Shown: positions 1 to 8,989 of the stretch, in pieces | Layout of the letters: the number at the start of each line of letters is the position of its first letter | Numbering within the stretch: position 1 is the first letter of the stretch | Source: Lachnospiraceae bacterium | GTDB taxonomy: Bacteria > Bacillota > Clostridia > Lachnospirales > Lachnospiraceae | Assembly (NCBI GenBank): GCA_022792835.1 | Contig: JAAWBT010000023.1 | Span: forward strand, 1-61,751 | Length of the DNA: 61,751 bases | Direction of reading: 5' to 3' | Notes under the pieces: generated by a model | Databases searched by the model: none | The model's input: the letters and a program-made list of their open reading frames with translations, nothing else | Told to the model about the DNA's origin: nothing | Position numbers and translations under genes: made by a program

Positions 1-160
1 ACTTCTGAACCCCCGTCGAAACCAGTACAAGCCCCGGTTTTAAGGAACAGTTGTTTGACGTATCTGTATTATAGGCCCGGCTGACAGGATTGTCAAGGGA
101 AATGTCTGGTATTTTTTCAAAGAAGAGGTTATAATGAAGACGGTTAAAGGAGAGGTGGAT

Positions 161-907
161 ATGAACGACAGATTTATCCAGAGCCTTGGTATTGACTGGA
201 CAAAAGTGGAAGAAGGCTCTTACCTGCGAGAGATTCCGGCCTTACGGGAAATGGGATGGCTGGAGTTTGGAGAGAATATTACCTTTTTCGTGGGAGAAAA
301 TGGAACGGGGAAATCAACTTTGACAGAAGCCATTGCCGTGGCCTGCGGCTTTAACGGAGAGGGAGGTACGGCAGATTATCGGTTCAGTACCTTTGATGAC
401 GTGTCAGAGCTTGGGAGGGCTCTCAAGGTAGTCAGGGGTTTTAGAAGGCCGAAAAAGGGTTATTTTTTTCGGGCGGAAAGTTTTTTCAATGTGGCCAGCA
501 AGGCAGAGGATTACCGGGACGGGACCACAAAGGAAATTTATTATGCCAGATACGGGGGAAAATCCCTTCACGAACAGTCCCACGGGGAAAGTTTTCTGGC
601 TTATTTTCAGTCCTTTTTGGAGGAAGGGCTTTACATTATGGATGAGCCGGAGGCGGCACTGTCGCCCCAGAGACAGCTTGCCCTGTTTATTCAGATCACA
701 AAAATGGCAGAACGGGGATCCCAATTTTTGATTGCAACCCATTCGCCTATTCTGCTGGCAATCCCGGGAGCAGAGATCTATTCTTTTGACGGAGAGGGTT
801 TGCTTCCCTGTAGTTATGAGGAGACAGAGAGCTATCGGCTTACAGAGCTTTTCATCAATGAAAGGGAAAGGATTATAAAAGAGCTTTTGGAAGAAGATGA
901 GAAATGA
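161..907 (+). CDS. ABC/SMC-like AAA ATPase, small cytosolic
   Basis: A 248-residue stand-alone P-loop ATPase of the ABC/SMC-like class (AAA_21/AAA_23 type). It has a Walker A GENGTGKST at residues 45-53, an ABC-like signature around SHGES, a Walker B followed by catalytic glutamate (YIMDEPEAAL) and an H-loop ATHSP. No membrane segment or nuclease domain is visible, so the role (DNA-associated or defence-like ATPase) is unknown. The start is placed at 161 because AAAGGAGAGG lies 6 nt upstream; an in-frame ATG at 134 overlaps a TATAAT at 130-135 and has no ribosome binding site. The next gene begins 22 nt downstream on the same strand, so the two are probably co-transcribed. Family assignment is sure; the function is not. 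Confidence 0.85.
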   Translation: MNDRFIQSLGIDWTKVEEGSYLREIPALREMGWLEFGENITFFVGENGTGKSTLTEAIAVACGFNGEGGTADYRFSTFDDVSELGRALKVVRGFRRPKKGYFFRAESFFNVASKAEDYRDGTTKEIYYARYGGKSLHEQSHGESFLAYFQSFLEEGLYIMDEPEAALSPQRQLALFIQITKMAERGSQFLIATHSPILLAIPGAEIYSFDGEGLLPCSYEETESYRLTELFINERERIIKELLEEDEK

Positions 908-929
908 CAGAAAAAGAGGAGGGCAGCAG

Positions 930-1694
930 ATGGCTGTAAAACTTTCAAGACCAGAGCGGGCAGAGAAACTGTTTGCGGGATGTACCGATACGACTCTGTT
1001 TTCCTGCCTGCAGGGAATTATGGGAGAGGTATATGGGGATCAGGAGGAATGTCCAGAAGCCGCCAGGGCAGTCCTTGGAGATTTCAGTTTTTTTGGAGGA
1101 AAACCTATGGAAGAGTTGGCTTTTCTCCTGTCAGAACGGGAGTTTCACATTTTGGTTCCAGATTCGGAGGAATGGGGGAGGCTCATAGAGTCCTGCCTTG
1201 GGGCGAAGGTGAAGCCGGTTCTGCGTTATGCCATAAAAAAGGAGCCGGAAATTTTTGACAGGGACAGACTTTTAAAGGCGGTCTCGTCCCTTCCAGCGGG
1301 ATATCAGTTGAAACAGATCGACGAGGAACTGTATCATCAATGTCTAAAAGAGAAATGGAGCCGGGATTTTGTGGGCAATTATCCGGACTATGACGCCTAC
1401 AGGCGGCTGGGGCTTGGAATGGCAGTGGTGAAGGATGGAGAGCTTATTGCGGGGACCTCTTCTTATTCCAGCTATGAAGGAGGGATTGAGATTGAGGTCG
1501 GAACAAAGGAAGCATACAGAAGGCGGGGGTTGGCTTACGCCTGCAGCGCCGGACTGATTCTCACCTGCCTGGAGCGGGAGCTTTATCCAAGCTGGGATGC
1601 ACAAAATCTCCATTCTGTAGGGCTGGCCGAGAAGCTGGGGTATCATTTTGACCGGGAATATATGGTTTATGAATATTATGGAGAGACAGGCTGA
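930..1694 (+). CDS. GNAT family N-acetyltransferase (ZmaR-like)
   Basis: A 254-residue protein with a C-terminal GNAT fold. The acetyl-CoA pyrophosphate-binding segment is RRRGLA, preceded by the beta-strand pair GMAVVKDGELIAG and followed by an Asn-Leu-His-Ser stretch and LGYHFDREY, as in PF12746-type (zwittermicin-resistance-like) GNAT proteins. The N-terminal ~120 residues form a separate domain also seen in that family. The substrate cannot be read from sequence. The start at 930 is chosen for GAGGAGGG at 916-923; the upstream in-frame ATG at 897 overlaps the preceding ATPase gene. It probably forms a two-gene unit with that ATPase. Confidence 0.82.
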   Translation: MAVKLSRPERAEKLFAGCTDTTLFSCLQGIMGEVYGDQEECPEAARAVLGDFSFFGGKPMEELAFLLSEREFHILVPDSEEWGRLIESCLGAKVKPVLRYAIKKEPEIFDRDRLLKAVSSLPAGYQLKQIDEELYHQCLKEKWSRDFVGNYPDYDAYRRLGLGMAVVKDGELIAGTSSYSSYEGGIEIEVGTKEAYRRRGLAYACSAGLILTCLERELYPSWDAQNLHSVGLAEKLGYHFDREYMVYEYYGETG

Positions 1695-1797
1695 GGTTAT
1701 GAAAAAAAGCGGCCGGGGAAGTGAGTATGAGGAGGCCGGTAAAAAGGCGGGAACCATCGACGACCTCAGAGCAGAAGCGTACATGCAAGAAATGACA

Positions 1798-1817
1798 GGG
1801 CCGCCAGAAAGCGGCCC
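1798..1817. terminator. GC-rich hairpin between convergent genes
   Basis: GGGCCGC (1798-1804) and GCGGCCC (1811-1817) form a 7-bp stem with a 6-nt loop between the ends of the acetyltransferase gene and the convergent aldo/keto reductase gene. Neither side has a strong T-run, so it is at best a weak or factor-assisted bidirectional terminator. Confidence 0.4.
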
Positions 1818-1835
1818 CGCACAGTGGAAAAGCAG

Positions 1836-2861
1836 TTACAGCGGTTTTCCTGCCAGGATTTCTTTGTAGTCCTTATAGTTTTCTGAAAGAAGATCCGGCG
1901 TTTTAAGTCCATAAGGACATTTTTCCATACATTTTCCACAATGGATGCAGTCGTCGATCTTTGCCATCATGGCCTGAACCTTTGGCGTCAACCAGGCGGC
2001 AGAGGGAGCGCGGCGCAACATCAGAGACATTCTGGCACAGTCGTTGATCTGGATATGGGCAGGGCAGGTGGGAACACAGTAACCACAGCCGCGGCAAAAG
2101 CTGCCGGACAGGGCAGATTTCTCCTTCTCAATATAGGCGGCCATCTCCTCTGTCATGACGGGAGGATTGTCGATGTAAGATAAAAATTCGTCCAGCTCTT
2201 TTTCTCTCTGGACACCCCAGATAGGGAGCACGTTGTCGTACTGGGCTTCAAAAGCGTAGGCGGCGGCAGAGTTGTTGATCAGTCCGCCGGACAGGGCCTT
2301 CATGGCGATAAAGCCCATATCATGGTTTTTGCAGGCTTCGACGATCTCGATGTCCCTTTCTGTGGCCAGATAGCAGAAGGGAAACTGCATGGTCTCGTAA
2401 AGGTCAGACTCAATGGCTTCCATGGCCACGTGGAGCCTGTGGTTAGTGATTCCAATGTGGCGGACCTTTCCCTGTTCCTTTGCTTTTATGATGGCGTCAT
2501 AAAGGCCGGATTCGTCGCCTGGCTTGGGGCAGAAAGCCGGGTTGTGGAACTGGAGAATGTCCACATAATCCGTCTGTAGGTTTTTCAGGCTGGTATGTAA
2601 GTCGCTCCAGAAGTCGTCCGCATTCTGAGCCGCCGTTTTGGTGGAGATGAAAAGCTTTTCCCGGATGCCCTTAAAGGCATACCCAACCTTTTCCTCACTG
2701 TCAGAATAGGCGCGGGCCGTGTCAAAAAAGTTGATCCCGTTTTCATAAGCCTTCCGGAGAAGTCTGGCGGCCTCGTCCTTTGAAATCCGCTGGATGGGCA
2801 GAGCGCCGAATCCGTTTTTATTGACGGTAATCCCCGTCTTGCCAAGTGTCACTGTAACCAT
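1836..2861 (-). CDS. Aldo/keto reductase with C-terminal 2[4Fe-4S] ferredoxin domain
   Basis: A 341-residue fusion common in anaerobic Firmicutes. The N-terminal ~250 residues are an AKR TIM barrel with the catalytic elements FDTARAYSDSE (Asp, Tyr), STKT (Lys) and LQFHNP (His). The C-terminus carries two 4Fe-4S ligand sets, CRGCGYCVPTCP and CIHCGKCMEKCP. The iron-sulphur tail suggests electrons can pass between ferredoxin-type carriers and the NAD(P)H-dependent barrel; the substrate is unknown. Length is normal for the family. The start ATG at 2861 has a purine-rich GGAGGTATCTT sequence just upstream on the minus strand. It is transcribed toward the acetyltransferase gene. Confidence 0.92.
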   Translation of the reverse strand: MVTVTLGKTGITVNKNGFGALPIQRISKDEAARLLRKAYENGINFFDTARAYSDSEEKVGYAFKGIREKLFISTKTAAQNADDFWSDLHTSLKNLQTDYVDILQFHNPAFCPKPGDESGLYDAIIKAKEQGKVRHIGITNHRLHVAMEAIESDLYETMQFPFCYLATERDIEIVEACKNHDMGFIAMKALSGGLINNSAAAYAFEAQYDNVLPIWGVQREKELDEFLSYIDNPPVMTEEMAAYIEKEKSALSGSFCRGCGYCVPTCPAHIQINDCARMSLMLRRAPSAAWLTPKVQAMMAKIDDCIHCGKCMEKCPYGLKTPDLLSENYKDYKEILAGKPL

Positions 2862-3200
2862 AAGATACCTCCTCGCAGGATATTTGACTTGAAATGTGAC
2901 AGATCGTTTCTTCCATTAAAAAGTATATCTGCCCCAGGAATGAATGTCAACTGCTCCCTGTGTTTACACGTAAAAATCCTGTGGTTGACAAACCTGGGAA
3001 GCAGTGCTATAATTACACACACTAATGTGCTTTAAAGTGTTAAAGTGAATAACTGATACAAAATAAAAAATGAACGGTTGGGAAAAAGAATGAATGGTCA
3101 AAAAAAGGAACAATCAGTGTCAAAAAAGGATAACCGGTCAAGAGGGAATGACAGATACAGAAAAACGAACCAGACACGACAGGAATTGAGGGAGAAAACC
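2862..3200 (+). promoter_or_regulatory. Intergenic region with strong promoter and ~180-nt leader
   Basis: Divergent region between the aldo/keto reductase and aldolase genes. A near-perfect sigma-A promoter, TTGACA (2985-2990), 17-bp spacer, TGCTATAAT (-10 hexamer at 3008-3013), would start RNA near 3020 and leave a leader of about 180 nt before the aldolase ATG at 3201. The leader is A-rich, with short imperfect repeats (CACACTAATGTG near 3017; GTCAA cores near 3097, 3119 and 3137). An upstream in-frame extension from 3078 is possible but poorly supported. Confidence 0.75.
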
Positions 3201-4178
3201 ATGACATCAAGAAAAGGTAATTTAATGAGCGTCCGCCGTGACGTGAAGGTGGTCGATGCGACAGTCCGTGACGGAGGACTCTGCAATAATTTTGAATTTA
3301 CCGATGAGTTTGTCCGGGAATTATATAAGACCAATATCAAGAGCGGTGTGGATTACATGGAGTTCGGCTACAAGGCCAGCCGGGCGCTGTTTGATGAAAA
3401 GAAATTCGGGAAGTGGAAATTCTGCAAAGAAGAAGACATTCGAGGCATAGTAGGAGAAAATGTTTCTGATATGAAGATTTCTGTCATGGCAGATGTGGGA
3501 CGATGCGACTTCCGGACAGATTTTCTTCCGAAGAGCGAAAGTGTCATCGACATGGTGCGGGTGGCATGCTATGTCCACCAGATCCCGGCTGCCGTGGAGA
3601 TGATTGAATATCTCCATGAACTGGGATATGAGACCTGCTGTAATATCATGGCGGTCTCTCAGGCGAATATGAACCAGATGGAGGAGGCTTTGGAGATGGT
3701 CTGTGATTCCAGTGTGGACGTGGTCTACCTGGTGGACAGCTATGGCTCCCTTTACCCGGAAAATGCCGGGGCTCTGGCCAGAACTTACCTGGCGGCGGCA
3801 GAGAAGACAGGCAAAAAGGTAGGTTTTCACGGTCATAATAACCAGAATCTGGCTTTTGCAAATACCATTGAGACCATGTCCTACGGGATATCCTACCTGG
3901 ACGCCACGGCCCAGGGGATGGGGCGGGGAGCCGGAAACTGTGCCATGGAGCTGCTTCTGGGGTTCCTTAAAAATCCCAAATATAATCTTTACAGCCTTCT
4001 GATCTTTATTGAGAATTACATGCTGCCTCTGAGAGAACAGGGCATCACCTGGGGCTTTGACCTCCAGTACATGTTCACAGGCCAGTTAAACCGCCACCCC
4101 AGGGAGGCCATTCAGTTTACCGCAGAGAACAGGAAGGATTACTGCGAGTTTTATAAATCGCTTTTGGATAACTTCTAA
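3201..4178 (+). CDS. DRE-TIM / HMGL-like aldolase domain protein
   Basis: A 325-residue aldolase of the DRE-TIM metallolyase superfamily, related to 4-hydroxy-2-oxovalerate aldolase (DmpG) and homocitrate synthase catalytic domains. Visible signatures are DATVRDGG near the N-terminus (the D-x-x-R-D-G metal/substrate loop), HGHNN (metal-ligand HxH) and GMGRGAGN late in the barrel. There is no LeuA dimer or DmpG communication domain, so the substrate is undetermined. The start at 3201 follows GAGGGAGA with good spacing; an extension to 3078 would add about 41 Lys/Arg/Gln-rich residues that do not look like this fold. It is monocistronic, with a strong promoter and its own terminator. Confidence 0.8.
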   Translation: MTSRKGNLMSVRRDVKVVDATVRDGGLCNNFEFTDEFVRELYKTNIKSGVDYMEFGYKASRALFDEKKFGKWKFCKEEDIRGIVGENVSDMKISVMADVGRCDFRTDFLPKSESVIDMVRVACYVHQIPAAVEMIEYLHELGYETCCNIMAVSQANMNQMEEALEMVCDSSVDVVYLVDSYGSLYPENAGALARTYLAAAEKTGKKVGFHGHNNQNLAFANTIETMSYGISYLDATAQGMGRGAGNCAMELLLGFLKNPKYNLYSLLIFIENYMLPLREQGITWGFDLQYMFTGQLNRHPREAIQFTAENRKDYCEFYKSLLDNF

Positions 4179-4209
4179 ACCCAAGCCCCCTTTTATAATC
4201 TGAGATAAA

Positions 4210-4265
4210 AATACCCTCTGCTCCTGAGCCGGACGATGTCCGCGGCAGGAATGGAGGGCGTTTTT
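4210..4265 (+). terminator. Rho-independent terminator after the aldolase gene
   Basis: A long, internally looped stem: CCCTC (4214-4218) pairs with GAGGG (4254-4258), with inner TCCTG/CAGGA and GCC-GGAC/GTCC-GGC helices. It is followed by GCG and T5 at 4261-4265. It lies between the aldolase stop and the next promoter. Confidence 0.75.
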
Positions 4266-4290
4266 GGGATATTTAGAAACATTCTCCTGC

Positions 4291-4325
4291 TTGCAATCTC
4301 AGGAGAACTGTGCTATCATACGTAT
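4291..4325 (+). promoter_or_regulatory. Promoter of the GntR-mcsA-mcsB-clpC operon with overlapping palindrome
   Basis: TTGCAA (4291-4296), 17-bp spacer, TGCTATCAT (-10 hexamer 4314-4319). An 8-bp perfect palindrome ATACGTAT (4318-4325) overlaps the end of the -10 and the expected start point and is a candidate operator for the GntR-type regulator encoded immediately downstream. No CtsR tandem heptad (GGTCAAA-N3-GGTCAAA) is visible here. Confidence 0.65.
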
Positions 4326-4357
4326 AACAAATATAACGAAAGAGGCCGGGTGAGAGA

Positions 4358-4750
4358 ATGATAATAAAAATTGATTTTAACAGTGACGAAGCGCTGTATA
4401 TCCAGCTTCGGAATCAGATTATCGTTGGCATCGCCACTGACGCCATACGGGAGGGAGATGCGCTTCCGTCGGTACGGAGTCTGGCCGACACCATCGGGAT
4501 CAACATGCATACAGTAAATAAGGCATATTCTGTTCTTAAGCAGGAAGGTTTTGTGAAACTGGACCGGAGAAGAGGAGCTGTGGTTGCCGTCGATTTTGAC
4601 AAAATACGGGCCATGGAGGAGCTTGCGTCCGGCATGCAGGTGTTGCTGGCCAAGGCCGCCTGCAAGAATATCAGCCGTGCAGAGGTTCATGAGCTGGTGG
4701 ATTCTGTGATGGACCGGTTCGACTGCGCCTGCGGCAAAAAAGGGGTTTGA
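4358..4750 (+). CDS. GntR family regulator, YtrA-like subfamily, at the ctsR position
   Basis: A 130-residue DNA-binding protein with a GntR winged helix at residues ~8-75 (EALYIQLRNQI, LPSVRSLADTIGINMHTVNKAY, GFVKLDRRRG). A short ~55-residue alpha-helical tail follows, in place of an FCD or UTRA effector domain, as in YtrA/YhcF regulators. Such proteins normally repress neighbouring ABC-transporter genes. Here the gene heads the mcsA-mcsB-clpC operon, 51 nt upstream of mcsA with no terminator between, where CtsR sits in Bacillus. Inference: it may be the local repressor of clpC, possibly through the ATACGTAT palindrome at 4318-4325. The protein has no CtsR-like features. Confidence 0.85.
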   Translation: MIIKIDFNSDEALYIQLRNQIIVGIATDAIREGDALPSVRSLADTIGINMHTVNKAYSVLKQEGFVKLDRRRGAVVAVDFDKIRAMEELASGMQVLLAKAACKNISRAEVHELVDSVMDRFDCACGKKGV

Positions 4751-4801
4751 AACCCTTAAGGAAGACGTTAAATAGCCCTTTAGATAAGAGAGGAAAAAGT
4801 C

Positions 4802-5359
4802 ATGTTGTGTGAGAAATGTAAAGTGAGAGAGGCGAATATCCGCTATACAGAGGTGGTTGGCGGGGTTAAGACAGAATACAATTTGTGCAGCCATTGTGCC
4901 AGGGAAATGGATTTCGGGCATTACAGCGCTGTGTTTGACACAGATTATCCCATCGGGAAGCTTCTGGCCGACCTGTTCGGCCTTGACGTGGACGGACAGG
5001 AAAGCGACGAATTTGATCTGAATCAGGTGGTCTGTCCCACCTGCCATACGGCGTACAGTGATTTTGTGAAAGACAGCCGGTTTGGCTGTCCGGACTGCTA
5101 CCGGGTATTTGATCTTTTGATGAGTGAGAACATAAAAAAAGTCCAGGGGAATGATACCCACACGGGAAAGAAACCTCTGCACAACCAGGAAGAAGGGCAG
5201 CCCCGGAAAGAGGAGGACGAGGAGACGAAACTTCTTAAGAGCATCGAGCTTCTGGATTCAAGGCTTAAGGAGGCTGTCCAGGAAGAGGAATATGAGGCAG
5301 CGGCCCGTTACCGGGATGAGATCAGAGAACTGAAGGAGAGGTTGAGGGAACATGCTTAA
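4802..5359 (+). CDS. mcsA: McsA, protein-arginine kinase activator
   Basis: A 185-residue partner of the McsB arginine kinase. Two zinc-binding CxxC pairs are visible in the N-terminal half (CEKC...CSHC and CPTC...CPDC), followed by a charged linker and a C-terminal UVR motif (LDSRLKEAVQEEEYEAAARY). In Bacillus, McsA activates McsB, helps target proteins to ClpCP and links the system to metal and thiol stress. The gene overlaps mcsB by 8 nt, consistent with translational coupling. Length and architecture are typical. Confidence 0.95.
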   Translation: MLCEKCKVREANIRYTEVVGGVKTEYNLCSHCAREMDFGHYSAVFDTDYPIGKLLADLFGLDVDGQESDEFDLNQVVCPTCHTAYSDFVKDSRFGCPDCYRVFDLLMSENIKKVQGNDTHTGKKPLHNQEEGQPRKEEDEETKLLKSIELLDSRLKEAVQEEEYEAAARYRDEIRELKERLREHA

Positions 5360-6383
5360 ATGGTATCAGGAGACGGAAAACCAGCATGATGTGTTTGTGG
5401 CCTCCAGGATTCGGCTGGTGCGGAATTTAGAGCACTACCCCTTTCCGGTGAAGCTTTCCGACGAGAGCAGGAAGGAGCTGGCCAAGAAGCTTGCCGAAGG
5501 ATTAAAAGACATCGGGAGCCTGTGTGGGCAGAGTTTCCGGAACATTTCTCTTTCTTCTACGGAAGAGACGGAACGGGAAGCGCTTAGGGAGCGCCGGGCT
5601 CTCAATGGGGCCGGCGCAGAGGGAGCAGGGACAGCCAGCCTGCTTTTATCAGAGGACGAGACTGTGGGGATTACCCTGGCTGGAGAGGACCACTTAAGGC
5701 TTCAGTGTATGAGCGGACAGGCAGAGCTTTCAAAGCTCTGGGAGGAGGCGAACCGTCTGGATGATTATATTAATGAGCGGTTTGACTATGCTTTTCATGA
5801 AAAATATGGATATCTGACAGCCTATCCCACCAATGTGGGGACGGGACTTCGGGCGGCCGTGACCTTGCATCTGCCCATGCTTTCTGCCGGGAAACGGTTT
5901 GGCAAGCTGGTGGCGGAGATCGGTCGGTTTGGCGTGGCTGTCCGGGGGGTTTATGGGGACGGAAATGAAAACTACGGAGGTCTTTATGAAATCTCCAACC
6001 AGAAAACCCTGGGGGTCACTGAGGAGGAAGTGATCTCTCTGGTAAAACAGATGGCAGACCGGCTGGCAGCCAGCGAGCGGAAGATGAAATCTGTGACATT
6101 AAAGAATCATCGGACGGATATGGAAGATGAGATTTTCAAATCCTACGGAGTGCTTCGGTATGCCAAAAAGCTGACGGTGAAGGAAGCCATGACTTATCTT
6201 TCCCAGGTGAGGGCTGGGGAGATGGAAGGGCTTTTGCAGTTCCAAAACCCGGTGAGCATTTACCGGCTCATGGTGGAAATTCAGCCGGCTAATCTGCGGA
6301 TGAACATTCCGGCAGAAGAACAAAACGACTTAAAACAGGCCAGGGCAGCCTACATCCGGAGCATGCTTCCGGAACTGGTCTGA
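5352..6383 (+). CDS. mcsB: McsB, protein-arginine kinase
   Basis: A 343-residue phosphagen-kinase-fold enzyme that phosphorylates arginine residues on proteins, marking them for ClpCP degradation in Gram-positive bacteria. Conserved guanidino-kinase elements are present: VASRIRLVRN at the N-terminus, the nucleotide-binding region GTGLRAAVTLHLP, and RGVYGDGNENYGGLYEISN. There is no N-terminal substrate-guanidine domain of the creatine/arginine kinase type, which is characteristic of McsB. It is translationally coupled to mcsA and is followed 17 nt later by clpC. Confidence 0.95.
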   Translation: MLKWYQETENQHDVFVASRIRLVRNLEHYPFPVKLSDESRKELAKKLAEGLKDIGSLCGQSFRNISLSSTEETEREALRERRALNGAGAEGAGTASLLLSEDETVGITLAGEDHLRLQCMSGQAELSKLWEEANRLDDYINERFDYAFHEKYGYLTAYPTNVGTGLRAAVTLHLPMLSAGKRFGKLVAEIGRFGVAVRGVYGDGNENYGGLYEISNQKTLGVTEEEVISLVKQMADRLAASERKMKSVTLKNHRTDMEDEIFKSYGVLRYAKKLTVKEAMTYLSQVRAGEMEGLLQFQNPVSIYRLMVEIQPANLRMNIPAEEQNDLKQARAAYIRSMLPELV

Positions 6384-6400
6384 GACGATAGGAGGATGAC

Positions 6401-8863
6401 ATGTACAACAACAGATTTTCGGGCAAGGCGGAGGCGGTCCTTGGTCTCGCCGCAGAAATGGCCGGGGCTTTGGGACAGGGATATGTGGGGACAGAGCACA
6501 TTCTTTTGGGGCTTCTCAGAGAAGGGACCAGCGCGGCGGCTCAGGTACTGGTAAATTATGGGGTCACCGAGGAGAGGGTACTGCCTCTCATTGAAAAACT
6601 GATCGCGCCTGCCTCTCCGGTGCATATGGCAGAGAGGGAGGGGTATTCGCCCAAGGCTTCGAGGATACTGGAGGGCAGCTACAGGGAGGCGGCACAGTTT
6701 AAATCCCCCCTGATCGGCACAGAGCATATCCTGATCGCCATGTTAAAGGACAGTGAGTGTTCTGCAGCCAGACTGCTGGCCACCATGAATGTAAACTTTC
6801 AGAGAATGTATGTGGATCTGCTGGCTTCCATGGGGGCAGACGCCTCACGCTATAAAGAAGAGTTCGACGGCAGGAGCAAAGGAAAAGAGAAAAGCGCCAC
6901 GCCGACTCTGGATCAGTACAGCAGAGACTTGACTGCCCTGGCCAGAGAGGGCAAACTGGACCCGGTGATCGGCAGAGAGCATGAGATTGAGAGGGTTATC
7001 CAGATTTTAAGCAGGAGGACAAAAAACAATCCCTGCCTGATCGGCGAGCCGGGCGTTGGGAAGACGGCCATCACAGAAGGGCTGGCCGGGAAAATTGTAG
7101 AGGGCAGCGTTCCTGACACAGTAAAAGAAAAACGGGTGGTGACACTGGACCTTTCGGGCATGGTGGCTGGCTCCAAATATCGTGGAGAGTTTGAGGAGCG
7201 GATCAAGAACGTGCTCCGGGAGGTACGTTTGGATGGAAATGTGCTGCTGTTCATTGACGAGATTCACACGATCATTGGGGCAGGGGGAGCGGAGGGGGCC
7301 ATCGATGCTTCCAATATTTTAAAGCCTTCCTTAGCCAGAGGTGAGATCCAGTTGATCGGTGCCACGACGATTGATGAATACCGGAAATACATCGAAAAGG
7401 ACGCTGCCCTGGAGAGGAGATTCCAGCCGGTGATGGTGGAGGAGCCTTCCGAAGAGGAAGCAGCGGCAATCTTAAAGGGGGTCAGGGATAAGTACGAGGA
7501 GCACCATCAAGTGACCATTACCCCGGATGCTATTGAGGCGGCGGTGAGACTGTCTGCCAGATATATTAATGACCGGTTTCTGCCGGATAAGGCCATTGAC
7601 TTGATCGACGAGGCTTCTTCTAAAGTGCGGCTGACCACCTATGCCACGCCGGAGGAGATCGGAAAGCTGGAGGAGGAATATGCCCGCCTGGAGGAGCAGA
7701 AGGTGGCCGCGATCCAGGCAGAGGCCTACGAGAAGGCTGGGGAGATCAAGAAAAAGCAGCAGAAGAAAAAGGAAAGGAAAGAAAAGCTTCTTGCCAAATG
7801 GGAGAAGGAAAAAAGTACCAGAAAGCTTTATGTGACGGAGAATGAGATCGCCGACGTGGTCTCCGGCTGGACAAAGATTCCGGTAAAGAAGCTCTCAGAA
7901 GGAGAGGCGGAACGGCTTAAGAATCTGGAGGGCATCCTTCACGGAAGAGTTGTGGGTCAGGAGGAGGCGGTGAGCGCAGTTTCCAAGGCGATCCGCAGAG
8001 GCCGCGTGGGGTTAAAGGATCCGAACCGGCCCATCGGTTCGTTCCTGTTTTTGGGGCCCACCGGCGTGGGAAAGACGGAGCTTTCCAAAGCTTTGGCTGA
8101 AGCCATGTTTGGTACTGAGAATGCCATGATCCGGGTAGATATGTCCGAATATATGGAGAAGCACAGTGTCTCCAAAATTGTCGGTTCCCCGCCTGGATAT
8201 GTGGGATACGAGGAAGGCGGCCAGCTCAGTGAGAAGGTGCGCCGGAACCCCTATTCGGTGATTCTTTTTGACGAAATCGAGAAGGCTCACCCTGATGTGT
8301 TTAATATTCTCCTGCAGGTGCTGGACGACGGCCATGTCACGGATGCCAAGGGGCGGAAGATCAATTTTAAAAATACGATCCTCATTATGACTTCCAACGC
8401 GGGGGCTGCCAGGATCATTGAGCCCAAAAGGCTGGGATTTGGGACTGTCAGCAGTGAGAAGGAAGACTATGAGTATATGAAAAACGGCGTCATGGAGGAG
8501 GTCAGGCGGATTTTCAAACCGGAGTTCTTAAACCGGATCGACGAGACCATAGTGTTCCATGCACTGAACAAAGGCCATATGGGCCAGATTGTGGATATTA
8601 TGATGGAGAGCCTTGTGAAACGGACGAAGGCTCAGATGGGAATCTCACTGGAGCTTCAGGAGACGGCAAAAACCTTTATTATTGACAAGGGATATGACCA
8701 GAAGTACGGAGCCAGACCCTTACGCCGCACCATCCAGAGTGAGGTGGAGGATCGGCTGGCCGAGGAGATTCTGGACGGGGCAGTGAAAAAGGGAGACAGG
8801 GTGAGAGTGTCTGCAGCAGACGGAAAGCTTCAGTTTTTCTGTGAGGAAATGCCCGGGAAATGA
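6401..8863 (+). CDS. clpC: ClpC, AAA+ unfoldase of the ClpCP protease
   Basis: An 820-residue Hsp100 ATPase. In order: two N-terminal Clp repeats (residues ~1-145), a first AAA+ module with Walker A GEPGVGKT and Walker [11 protein letters not shown], a middle coiled-coil region containing a UVR-like segment (residues ~415-470), a second AAA+ module with GPTGVGKT and [14 protein letters not shown], and the D2-small domain ending in GARPLRR. ClpC unfolds arginine-phosphorylated or adaptor-bound substrates into ClpP. Its ribosome binding site TAGGAGG precedes the ATG. It is the last gene of the mcs operon before a possible secondary promoter. Confidence 0.97.
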   Translation: MYNNRFSGKAEAVLGLAAEMAGALGQGYVGTEHILLGLLREGTSAAAQVLVNYGVTEERVLPLIEKLIAPASPVHMAEREGYSPKASRILEGSYREAAQFKSPLIGTEHILIAMLKDSECSAARLLATMNVNFQRMYVDLLASMGADASRYKEEFDGRSKGKEKSATPTLDQYSRDLTALAREGKLDPVIGREHEIERVIQILSRRTKNNPCLIGEPGVGKTAITEGLAGKIVEGSVPDTVKEKRVVTLDLSGMVAGSKYRGEFEERIKNVLREVRLDGNVLLFIDEIHTIIGAGGAEGAIDASNILKPSLARGEIQLIGATTIDEYRKYIEKDAALERRFQPVMVEEPSEEEAAAILKGVRDKYEEHHQVTITPDAIEAAVRLSARYINDRFLPDKAIDLIDEASSKVRLTTYATPEEIGKLEEEYARLEEQKVAAIQAEAYEKAGEIKKKQQKKKERKEKLLAKWEKEKSTRKLYVTENEIADVVSGWTKIPVKKLSEGEAERLKNLEGILHGRVVGQEEAVSAVSKAIRRGRVGLKDPNRPIGSFLFLGPTGVGKTELSKALAEAMFGTENAMIRVDMSEYMEKHSVSKIVGSPPGYVGYEEGGQLSEKVRRNPYSVILFDEIEKAHPDVFNILLQVLDDGHVTDAKGRKINFKNTILIMTSNAGAARIIEPKRLGFGTVSSEKEDYEYMKNGVMEEVRRIFKPEFLNRIDETIVFHALNKGHMGQIVDIMMESLVKRTKAQMGISLELQETAKTFIIDKGYDQKYGARPLRRTIQSEVEDRLAEEILDGAVKKGDRVRVSAADGKLQFFCEEMPGK

Positions 8864-8882
8864 ATTTTTTTGCCGGAACATC

Positions 8883-8911
8883 TGGAAAAAAGTCGCATTG
8901 TATACTATAAT
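8883..8911 (+). promoter_or_regulatory. Possible promoter between clpC and the 137-aa gene
   Basis: TGGAAA (8883-8888), 17-bp spacer, TATAAT (8906-8911) in the 126-nt gap after clpC. The -10 is perfect and the -35 weak. It would give the downstream small gene (and perhaps radA) some transcription independent of the mcs operon. Confidence 0.45.
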
Positions 8912-8989
8912 AGGGGCAACAAAACAGAATTTCGCAAAGCGAAGATGCCCGTGGCAAAAATTCATTGAACAAACCAGGAGGATTAAGCA

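Noticed and set aside
1-133. A promoter for the first ATPase gene
   Set aside because: TATAAT at 130-135 lacks a matching -35 at 16-18 bp, and TTGACG at 55-60 is too close to TATTAT. Nothing convincing could be assigned; the first 133 nt hold no recognisable gene.
3096-3142. GGTCAAA, TGTCAAA and GGTCAAG words resembling CtsR heptads
   Set aside because: CtsR sites are tandem heptads with a 3-nt gap. These are 18-22 nt apart, lie downstream of the promoter in an A-rich leader, and precede the aldolase gene rather than clpC.
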